Assembly: GCF_000003605.2 (NCBI RefSeq)
Contig: NW_003134341.1
Span: 501,278-532,615, forward strand
Source of the DNA: Saccoglossus kowalevskii
Lineage: Eukaryota > Hemichordata > Enteropneusta > Harrimaniidae
DNA: 31,338 nucleotides
Direction of reading: 5' to 3'
Positions 11,501 through 20,082 of the stretch are shown one piece after another. Position numbers and translations under genes: made by a program. Position 1 is the stretch's first letter; each line of letters begins with the position of its first letter. The notes beneath the pieces were generated by a model, which made no database searches, had not been told where the DNA came from, and saw only the letters and a program-made list of their open reading frames with translations.

Positions 11501-13187
11501 CAACAAAAAGCATATATACAAAATACAATACTTCCTGTACTTTTCCGTTAATGTTCTGTCATGCCTTTGATGCGTGATTGCCTCTAATGTTTTACCCTTT
11601 GTCCATCAAACATAGGCTGTTCATATTTGCGTAACCTAAAGGTGACAAATCAATCGGCCGCTTTTCTTCCACTGATTTGTCAAACTTAATGGTACCATTA
11701 TAAAGTATCAAACGTCGACATTACAGAATAATTTGTGAATTGCATATATTAAAATAATAATAATGTGTTAGTTTATGTTTGGTCTTAGAGGCAACGTGGG
11801 CCACTATTGTCTAGCGCTGTTGTTGTAGGAGAGGCTTCCGTAAGTCAAAAATGACAAACAAAGATGCCACCATCGTTTATTTTACGGATTATAAACAATG
11901 ATAATTACGTAAGAAAGATTACAATTTGAATAATACAGATTGACAGCTGAGTTTAACTTTAGTGTTCGTTATTTAGTAATTTGACAATCACAGTCACATT
12001 ATTCATAAATATGATTGAGTAAAGTTTACCTTGCTTTAGCGCCCAGAAGTAACGAAAATTGGAGAAATCACAGAACAAGGGGGAAATCACGAGAGAAGCT
12101 CACTAGACGCTAATCTAGGAGCATCTGCGGTGATTACCTAAAACTCAAACCAGTAGTCTGACCCAAGAATACTCATTATTTAGGACAGTTGTGTTTTTCA
12201 TGTTGTAGGCGTGGAGCTTGTAGTGAAAAGAAACAAGCTTTAGCCCACCTTAAAATATATCCAACCAGGTTTGAAAAAATTGAAATTCTGCCCTGTCTTT
12301 CATGGTAGACGATCAAATTTAGGAACATTTTCATCTGTAAATACCTATGAATTTATCTCCTATATTTATGGTAAATTTTGTTTTCAATCTGTTATAAAAG
12401 TTATATAACTTATAACAAGTAATCTGTTATGAGAGTTGAAAGGGTTGGACTACGGCATCGCATCGCTTTCAAGATTTAAATGATGACATCGCATATTTGA
12501 ACAATCTTTTACCAGTAATGACACATTTACAAATGGTTTCTCAAGCTAACTGCTGTAAAAGAAAAACATGGCCATTCTCTCTCAGGTCCGACGACATTTA
12601 TATCATTTTGCTCGACAGACTTTTGGCCACGTCATTATTAGCAAAGAGTTGTCGCCAAAGCTTTCCTTGCTGACAAGCTGACTAGGCTTAGCAACAAGCG
12701 ATACTTTGGGCTAGCGTCACATGTGGTGATGGGACACCCTCTCGTGACGAGTTACGCTAACAATGTCTCGTGATATTGTCATTCATTTATCCACAATGCC
12801 CAGTCTTTTGATCGAAGATCATCGATTACCAAAGAAAAAAAAATAGTCGTACGATTTATTTATAAATAGCGTTATGGAGCTACGATTTGACATATCGGTA
12901 GATCCATATATAGTCATCAAATGTGAATAAAAATATGGTGTTTGCGTAAGTGTATATTTTGTACACATTCGTGTTTATATAGCTATGTTTCTCGAAAATT
13001 TTAAGTAAGTTTGCAATGTAAATGAAATAAACATATTAAATACAGTTACTAAATACATAAATAAAAGGGATGACGTCGACGATTAAACCACAGTAACACA
13101 AAATGTAACTGTGTACTTACCTGCTCGTACGAAACCCCGTGCTATCGCCTGACCGAATTTTCCGGCACCTACTATTGCCACTGACAT
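8504..13187 (-). CDS. PYCR: Pyrroline-5-carboxylate reductase, complete six-exon gene (287 aa)
   Basis: This enzyme reduces delta-1-pyrroline-5-carboxylate to proline with NAD(P)H, the last step of proline synthesis. Coding exons on the minus strand are 13121-13187, 10907-10971, 10119-10298, 9304-9516, 8952-9044 and 8504-8749. All introns have GT-AG ends and phases agree, giving 864 nt including TAA. The N-terminal Rossmann motif is [14 protein letters not shown] (residues 6-19). FLAVKPDVM and [11 protein letters not shown] follow in exon 3, and [16 protein letters not shown] in exon 4. The dimerisation domain carries [13 protein letters not shown] (163-175), DGGVKMGLP and the family signature [12 protein letters not shown] (about 222-233). 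The length fits animal PYCRs (about 275-320 aa), with a shorter C-terminus than human PYCR1/2. No mitochondrial leader precedes the Rossmann strand, as in human PYCR1. ATG 13187 is chosen because MSVAIVGAG aligns with the usual start. The promoter side (13190-13400) has TTTTGGCGGAAA, an E2F-like sequence. Confidence 0.93.
10972..13120 (-). other. PYCR intron 1 (2149 bp)
   Basis: The intron runs from donor GTAAG after 13121 to acceptor TTTATAG before 10971. It is far longer than the other four introns (202, 259, 602 and 608 bp). It contains a diverged tandem duplication at 11041-11790, described separately. No exon or nested gene was seen in the rest. Confidence 0.85.
11041..11790. repeat. Diverged tandem duplication inside PYCR intron 1
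   Basis: Colinear blocks recur at offsets of about 410-450 bp. ACAATACTTCCT occurs near 11094 and 11524, ACCCTTTGT near 11165 and 11594, CTTTTCTTCCA at 11211 and 11661, TATAAAGTAT near 11250 and 11700, and GTTTATGTTT at 11361 and 11771. The order is kept while spacing varies, so an old duplication with indels is the simplest reading. A repeated mobile-element insertion is an alternative. Confidence 0.65.
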
Positions 13188-14610
13188 CTTCGCTATTTTC
13201 TCAAGAGTGGGGCACTTGACTTGGTAACTGCATCTATATAATACTTCGGTTTCCGCCAAAAATAGAACAAGACATCACGCGTCATCACGTATGGTAACGT
13301 GATGCCGCAATCTGGCCTCGCGGACGAATCACGGTTCCCCTTATCAGAGTAAACAGGGGATATGCGAGTGGAACATACTATATAGGTCATTCACGGGGCG
13401 TAATCAAGGATTAAAATTTGAATAAAGTCGAGAGTTGTAAATCTATAATGTAAACACCAAATAAACTGTTGATAACGAGCATTGGTTATAGGAGCAAGCG
13501 ATAAATATTTTGTTTTTATTTGTTACCAACATCCCACTCCCTAAACCATTTACTTCTATGCTATCAATAAAGAGCCATTGCTCGAAACGTCTAGCTATTT
13601 AATAGTTACTTAGGACTACGGTTACCAAATATTATCTACTATATATCCCTAAACCTCTAGTGCATTCGGTTGGTACGCGCACGCTTCCATAGGATTATGA
13701 ACGATACAAACTGGCCACCGAATGCTGTAATGGTTTGGTTTTGCTTTCGGAGTTGAATTGTCCCGTCTGTAAAACACTTTATAGTAAAATTTATGTTTGC
13801 CGTCACAAATAGATATAATTACGAAAAGTACCCAGTCTAATATCGATTCTAGTCAATGATACAAACCACTTTTTTTTTTATCTATTCTACCAATGGGGTT
13901 TGTAGTTCCAAATATAGAATTTTAATAAATATATTACTTAGTTTGTCAATTTCGACTAAGTAATCATAAATTAAAGATCTAAATATAACGGCACTCTAGG
14001 CCAAAACACCTTATTAGAAAGAAGTAGAAGTATAATGAGTCAGAAATAAAAGTCCTAGTATGCTGATCAATAAAATTATTAGGCGTGCGCGTTGATACGG
14101 TGATGGCCTTCCGAACTTCCCCATAAAATGACTTATATAATGATGCTTATACATCTAGTGAATATCACGTGGTTTCTTCCGTGATTTCCCCGATTGTCGT
14201 TATTCATGGGTGCTGGGCAATGTAACCATGTCGAATTTGTTTTGTAAAACGTGTTATATTCGGGGAAATGGGCATAATCTGCCGTAGCAGCACGTTAGTA
14301 ACCGTGGTAATAATAAGGATCAACTCAGCTGTCACTCTGGATTATTCAAATTCTAGTCTTGTTATCTTTACGTAATCATTTTTTTTCCTAATTCCCAAAA
14401 TAAACAATGGTAGCGTCTTGCGAGATTATCGGGGATAGAGGGACTGTGGGGGAACAAATATCCTTTCTAGCTCCATGACTATAGTGGGGACTCCTTTATG
14501 GGGTTTTCAGTAGGATCATAGACCTTAGAATACATTTAGAATGTTCATCATCAAGACGTATCAAAAGAAACAGGTGGTTGATTTTTTTAACAAATCATCT
14601 TCATTTTTTA
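13188..14610. other. PYCR 5' flank and intergenic DNA
   Basis: The first 200 bp are the probable PYCR promoter and 5'UTR, with raised CpG content and no clear TATA box at a standard distance. The open frame at 13193-13390 is not supported. Beyond about 13420 I see no gene and no recognisable element. Confidence 0.45.
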
Positions 14611-14617
14611 GTCGAAA

Positions 14618-14725
14618 CTTGTAAGTGGGATAGCATGCGAAAAGAGGTGAAAATGTTCTAGAACAGACCACCTTGTAAGTGGGATAGCATGCGAAAAGAG
14701 GTGAAAATGTTCTAGGACAGACCAC
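14618..14725. repeat. Near-perfect 54-bp tandem duplication (two units)
   Basis: Units 14618-14671 and 14672-14725 are adjacent and differ at one base (GAACAG versus GGACAG). Each starts CTTGTAAGTGGGATAGCATG. The high identity indicates a recent duplication or gene conversion. The unit length is a multiple of three, which keeps a 102-codon minus-strand frame open across it, but nothing else supports coding. Confidence 0.9.
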
Positions 14726-15287
14726 TAAAACAGACGCGGCTAAAATAAAACTGTAAAATTTCGTACTGTCAAAACGGCGCTCGAAAGGTTGGATTTGCAA
14801 GTACTCGGTTTTTGACACTAGAATGACATTACGAACATACACGAAGCAGATAAGTGCAAGTACTTTCAAACATAGATCTTAGGTTTTTGGTTAAAAAAGG
14901 TTAGGCTTGTGTCAATAAACTAACAACAAGGCCTGCTGTGGAACACACGCCACAGACTCATTGCCAGTCTCTTCTTATACTAGTCGGAAGCTCCAGTCAC
15001 AATCCCTCTGTATCTGTACTTTTAAGTACTAGTAATAAAGTTACTCCCCGACTGACACAGAAGGGTACATCAATGTGATCTTAAAAAAACTAAAACAAAA
15101 AATACAAAATGTAACACGACTAGGAACTACATGTATAAAGCTACAAAGTAAGATATTACGGTTAAAGGTATTTCAAGAGAAAATGACATAATGGAAATTT
15201 TGACATAACAAAGAGGGTTATTTAAATTAATTTAAATTTGTAATTGTATATAGACTAGGTTTATTGTGTTCGGTCTGGAAGTTGCTG

Positions 15288-15661
15288 TTAATTAAGAAAT
15301 GTTATACTAATATCTGAACTCATGATTGCGGAGAATTTGTTTGTTTTCTTCAAAACAGTGAAATTTTTAATTACCTTTTCTGTGTCGTCAAAAAGTAAAT
15401 ATCGTTGCTGTTTGTATTTTTTAAATGACATTACAAAGTGTGTATCGTCTTCAATTTCCATAGCAGTACACAAGTAGCAAATTCTTTTGTCAGTTGGAGT
15501 TTTAGTTTTTGTATGTCTGCCCATGGAAGTACCTTCCATGGAGGGTTGTCGAGTCTGAATTTACTCAATTGTTCTCTCATTTTGATTTTCTCGATACCAA
15601 CCAGGTATTTTTTCCAATCTGAATATCTTCTTGAAACTTCTGTATGGTCTTGGTTTATTTG
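15288..15661 (-). pseudogene. Frameshifted C-terminal fragment of a LINE reverse transcriptase polyprotein
   Basis: Two reading frames together resemble the C-terminus of jockey/CR1-type non-LTR retrotransposon ORF2. The upstream frame reads WKKYL then KIKMREQLSKFRLDNPPWKV. The frame then shifts to GRHTKTKTPTDKRICYLC, followed by EIEDDTHFVMSFKKY and KFSAIMSSD. In intact relatives this is a basic linker, then a CxxC...H...C zinc-knuckle-like motif. Here the CxxC (RICYLC) and H remain but the last cysteine is missing. The fragment is short, lacks the RT and endonuclease domains and is broken by a frameshift near 15530, so it is a dead remnant. Family assignment is from remembered motif patterns and not from a search. 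Confidence 0.6.
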
Positions 15662-15929
15662 TTGTTGTTGACGTTATTATTGTCATCATGGATATTATTT
15701 TTCAAAAATAATTCAAAAGATGTTTTAATTTGTTTGTCCAATATTTTTGACTGAGTTTTTGTTAATAAATCCTGATTGGTTGATATCAGCAAATTGGGTT
15801 TCCATATGGATGTACGCCCATACTTGTACTATTTACTGTTAGTTTCCTTGTTTAAATCTGCAATAATATAATAAAATTAATCACAATATTTGATCCTTTG
15901 ACTCTAATATTAGTACCCAGGAGACTGTG

Positions 15930-15975
15930 CGTGAAACTGATGAGTGGCACAATGGTTAACGTGTCCGCCCACAGT
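15930..15975 (+). mobile_element. Degenerate tRNA-like SINE head
   Basis: GATGAGTGGCACAATGGTTA continuing ACGTGTCCGCC closely resembles the D-arm/A-box half of tRNA-derived SINEs (pattern GTGGCGCAGTGGTTAGCG). The expected B box is not recognisable downstream, so this is a pseudogene-like remnant and not a functional tRNA. Confidence 0.4.
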
Positions 15976-16439
15976 GGAAAAAAACTGAATGAGTACTCAT
16001 TGCCAAAATCTTGGCTACAACATTATGCTATTACGTGTATTTATCGTCAAATGCTCGGGCTGCAAACATATCAGTATCACGATTTGTTAAATACTTGTAC
16101 TTTAAGTTAAATCTAACACGCATTTTTCATCGAACGATCTTTGCAGCATGCTGTCAAAACAACATTTTTATTTTACAGGCGCATCTCTTTAAAAGTAGAC
16201 CATGTCAAGCTCCACGCCCCGGGAGGCAGCCCGAAAAATACAATAGTTAGTAGTTAGTAGTCGCCACAAGAGGACGCTGTAAACGACGACGGGATACCGT
16301 ACCTGTAAGTTGTATCGTAGTAGTAGAACATGGTGTTACGAGTGTTATGGGTTACTATAAACCACTCTTGTGTCACAAGTAGTACAACATTACTTCCGTT
16401 AGTACGACTAGAGGTCCACAGCTTTTTTTTCTACAACAT

Positions 16440-16620
16440 ACATGTTTTGTTTTTTCTAACCATTTCTTGTTCTCCGTTTTTATTTGATTTTATTATGTTT
16501 TCACTATGTCTTCATTTGTATTTTTCGTCTTGCCATTCTGTATGTATTTGAAACTTTATTGTATTTTAAAAATCCAGATCCTGAATAGGATATGATTTCA
16601 ATAAAGGCATTACTTACTTA
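16440..16620 (+). mobile_element. 3' end of a LINE-like retroelement
   Basis: A T-rich segment with short related blocks (TTTTATTATG, GTATTTTTCGTC) runs into TTTCAATAAAGGCATTACTT and a short ACTTACTTAC tandem tail. Many non-LTR elements end in a polyadenylation signal followed by a short tandem tail of this sort. It is oriented opposite to the ORF2 fragment at 15288-15661, so it belongs to a separate insertion. No coding part remains. Confidence 0.4.
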
Positions 16621-16783
16621 CATGTATTGTTTTGTATATTGTATTAAATTATTGGGTATGCTTGCGATTTTCATTTGTTGTGTACAAAGACGTGAACTTT
16701 GACTGACTAGTGAAAAACTAAAAAAAATAATATTTTAACATATCATATGCTGATATCATTGAAACCTGGCAGTGACGTCACTC

Positions 16784-17420
16784 ATGGTTGGTTAATTCAA
16801 AAAGGCTGACTGTCAGCCATTTTGTTTATTTTAGTTGGTCTACCCGTTTCTCTGCTAATTTACAGAATGTTGTTTATATTTGATACAAAGACGGACATAA
16901 TGGTTTGTCATTTTCTTCAGTTATTTTTGGATTTAAATATCCAAAAACCCAAATGGCCGATGGAATATTGCAACATTTTTAAAGACGTTGATTGGCTGGC
17001 TGGATTCAACTGCCATTACTATTTTTAAAATTATTCAAAAGACAAGACATAATGGTATAGATAGTCTATTGATTTGTTACCATGTTGATGACCTCAGGCA
17101 TGCCTGAGCCAAATTTATTCAAACTTTGTATGAATATAACAGTTACTGATGTACATCAGATTGTTTTGTGATTTGCTTTGAAATAGCCGACTGGTGGCCA
17201 TAGTGGTTTTATTTTTCATGTTTTCTTTACCATTTCTCAGACAAGCTTTGACAGATTTTGTTCAAGTAAATTTGTCTTCACTTGGTTACTGAAGCACATC
17301 ACTTATGTTCAAGATTTTATGAATGGCCAATTTTGTTTGTCCTCAAATGTCCTAGATACAATTTCACCGTAATTGTTTAAATTTTGTACAAAGGCAAGAC
17401 ACAATGGTGTGAATATTTTC
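16784..17420. repeat. Diverged tandem-like modules of an interspersed repeat
   Basis: Related motifs recur: ACAAAGACGGACATAATGGT near 16884, AAAAGACAAGACATAATGGT near 17036 and CAAAGGCAAGACACAATGGT near 17390. CCGACTGGTGGCCAT at 17187-17201 is the exact reverse complement of ATGGCCACCAGTCGG at 29358-29372. CAAACTTTGTATGAAT near 17118 mirrors ACAAAGTTTGAATGAAAT near 29442. These are pieces of one dispersed repeat family in opposite orientations. Confidence 0.55.
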
Positions 17421-17741
17421 CATTATTGTATATACATATTTGGGTGCATTAATCAATAACATTTCAATATCATATCATAAGATATACATTATTTGTGAGC
17501 CTATCAATATTGTGTCTCCCATGGATTGATCACTGTGGGTGTTAAATAAATGCCAATATAGCTGTCTTATCACCATGGTAACCTATATATAAGTGACTAC
17601 AGTGATTTCACTTTACTTCATGTGGTATAGATTACGTGCCAATAATAAAAGAAAAAAATTGAGAAAAATCTATGATTTTTGCAAATACATATATGTACTT
17701 TAAAATTCATTATTTAATGAAGTACACATAATCTTGTCACA

Positions 17742-18069
17742 GCACCCACATACATGTAGCCCCCAAAATTCACTCAAGCAGCTACACGGCCCCGAAAATT
17801 CACTCAAGCACCCAAATAGCCCCAAACATTCAATCAAGCACCCACACAGCCCCAAACATTCAATCAAGCACCCACACAGCCCCAAACATTTACTCAAGCA
17901 CCAAAATAGCCACAATCACTCAAGCAACCACACAGCCCCAAACATTCAATCAAGCACCCACATAGCACTAAACATTCACTCAAGCACCTACACAGCCCCA
18001 AATTGGCCCAAAACATTCACTCCAGCACCTACATAGACCCAAATATTCACTCAAGCACCCACACAAACA
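17742..18069. repeat. 30-bp minisatellite, about ten units
   Basis: The unit is close to CCCAAACATTCAATCAAGCA followed by CCCACACAGC. Units start at 17761, 17791, 17821, 17851 and 17881, then a shortened unit at 17911, then units at 17937 and 17967 and expanded or diverged copies to about 18069. Units at 17821 and 17851 are identical. Open frames on both strands (SPKHSIKHPH-type and GLCGCLIECL-type peptides) are products of the repeat and not evidence of a gene. Confidence 0.92.
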
Positions 18070-18643
18070 CACCAACCTACCCAATGAAGTTATAGATGAA
18101 ATAGCACCCACACAAAGTGGGGTTCAAAAAAAAGAAAAAAAGAATGAAATATTGATGCATGTACAAATTAACAATTCATTCTTGAAAAAAAACTTTAAAT
18201 ATACAAGAAACATGTTCAAAAGACTCAATTGTGTAAAATTTTAATCAACCATAATTGTTTTTTAAACCATATCTTTTGCATTATTTTTAGTGCAAGTTAT
18301 AAGAAGTGCAAAATAAAATGTATACAAATACATACATACACATAAGTGTAATAAAAAAATCACTGGTTCCATAAATTTTATCGATAGTTGCAAACCACAG
18401 AATTGTTGGTCGAAGCAGTGAGGATGCTATAAATATTTGACATTTACCGGTATACACTATTTATTACTAATTAATAGGTCTTTACATAATCTTACTCCAA
18501 CATTTAATCTAAATTACATTCATGATTTCTGACTGGCAAATACATATTATTCAATGGAAAACTAGTACAAATCAGGCCAAAACAAGCCATTGCCAGGTGA
18601 TTTTCTCTGACTAATCAGAGACCTGTTTAACATAGACTACCAA

Positions 18644-18693
18644 NNNNNNNNNNNNNNNNNNNNNNNNNNNNNNNNNNNNNNNNNNNNNNNNNN
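18644..18693. other. Assembly gap (50 N)
   Basis: Exactly 50 N characters. The round length suggests a placeholder gap of unknown true size, so distances across it should not be trusted. Confidence 0.99.
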
Positions 18694-19847
18694 TTGATCA
18701 ACTAGTAAACTAATGTCAAAATAGCATTCTACATATAATCATGACAATATAAACAATATAAAAATGTATGAAACTAGAATTTTTGATTGCCTTCTTTTCT
18801 TTTATACACCTGGAGCTGTACGTTAATCATTATGGTTTTTGCTACTAGTAATTATAGTACAACTCGTGGAATTTCTACCAATATTAAATAATATTTTAAT
18901 TAACAACCACAACTTTACTCAGAAATGCAAAGAAAATCCTTTTGACCCCCTTCATATTTTCACTTATTTTTTTTTATAATAAAATGTTGGTAAACTACCA
19001 TAGCAACCTAAAGATACACTCATTAGGATGGAATATTCAGAGAACAACAACTACTTGTTTACAAATTTCTGTAAATGATGTTTATACACTACCATAGTGT
19101 TTTGGAATGATGTTTTGAAAGTACTTAAATATGCAATATCGATAAAAAAAACTTATTGTTATTTGATACTCCATACCGTAGACCAAATTAAAGTATGACT
19201 TATTATACATCTGTTACCAAAACGCCGTAAGTTACAGCGTGCCAAATTTTTGCGGTATTGCACTGGGTATGGAGGAGATGCAAATTCTAAATATGGAACG
19301 ATTACGTGGGTAAGCGTCCTTTAATAATAAAAAACAAACATGGCTGCCACCAGGGTTTGACCCCCACCCAAAGAAGTTTGCTTAATCTGTTCTAAATGTT
19401 TTTTTATGAGGATACTGCAAAGTATGCACTCAGACAGTACTGTCTTTGTGCATACTTTTTGGTATTCTCGTTATAACCTCATATTATGAACTACTTATCT
19501 TTCATTTGCAAGACACTCAATATTATTTGTTAGATGAAAAATCAAAACCACTAATAACCATGTGCAGTGATTGTTACTGTATGTACCACAACAAAAAGTT
19601 CACAAGTGTATTACCGGTAGATAATTTCATTGTTTCATCAAATGAATAATCATCTGTGCTACAAAAAAGTGTTTTCCTGTCATAATAAATCATAGTCTAA
19701 TGTATCCACCAATAAACAGTATGAAACATTGTCTTGTCCATATTGCATTTTAAGATATTTAAGTTAAAAAAAAGGTTCTGCTAGGTGGGAAGAAAAAGGG
19801 TTAATCCTCGCAGGGATAGAAGACACCTAGACATGATAGAAAACACC
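18694..19847. other. Intergenic DNA between the assembly gap and the KLHL 3' flank
   Basis: No gene was recognised. It holds a near-perfect 40-nt palindrome at 19419-19458, an RFX X-box-like ACTACCATAGCAAC at 18994-19007, one TACCGGTA at 19612-19619, and a weak B-box-like GGGTTTGACCCCC at about 19353. Confidence 0.5.
19419..19458. repeat. 40-nt loopless palindrome
   Basis: The 14-nt perfect core AGACAGTACTGTCT (19432-19445) is extended, after a 2-bp mismatch on each side, by AAAGTATGCAC on the left and GTGCATACTTT on the right. In total 18 of 20 base pairs match and there is no spacer. It could extrude as a cruciform or be the remains of a small inverted-repeat element. Confidence 0.8.
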
Positions 19848-20005
19848 TACTGTAAAATCTGTATTAGAAGCTACTACTTCTATTGAAATGGTACAATGCA
19901 ACAGAAGGAATGCAGCTACACATATGAGAAATTTTTGGTTCTCAATTGTTCAAAAAGAATGAGACTTCTATTAGGGATGCGGCTTCTAATACATATATTA
20001 CGGTA
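19848..20005. mobile_element. TA-flanked MITE, copy A (internally shortened)
   Basis: The left terminus TA-CTGTAAAATCTGTATTAG and right terminus CTTCTAATACATATATTACG-G-TA match the element at 30880-31063, including the internal ATGGTACAATGCAACAGA and TGTTCAAAAAGAATG blocks. This copy is 158 bp against 184 bp and lacks one GCGGCTTCTATTA unit. It sits inside a small tandem repeat (unit about ACACCTAGACATGATAGAAA) whose copies flank it at 19822-19847 and 20009-20040. Confidence 0.8.
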
Positions 20006-20082
20006 CATGTAGACATGATAGAAAACACCTAGACATGATAACTTTGCATGTTTTGCATATCATGTGCGTAGTCAGGGAGTGT

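Noticed and set aside
13193-13390. 65-codon frame just upstream of PYCR
   Set aside because: It overlaps the PYCR 5'UTR and promoter side and has no domain or codon bias.
14561-14869. 102-codon minus-strand frame with an internal peptide repeat
   Set aside because: The length comes from the 54-bp tandem duplication; no domain, signal or splice context supports it.
17700-18036. Proteins on both strands from 17700-17915 and 17734-18036
   Set aside because: The frames are created by a repeat unit whose length is a multiple of three; the peptides only mirror the repeat.
17742-18069. CRISPR-like array (30-bp repeats)
   Set aside because: Repeats are directly adjacent with no unique spacers, and the context is eukaryotic; it is a minisatellite.
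19306-19363. Possible tRNA gene (A-box-like GTGGGTAAGCG and B-box-like GGGTTTGACCCCC)
   Set aside because: No acceptor stem or anticodon arm can be formed; at best a decayed tRNA-derived fragment.
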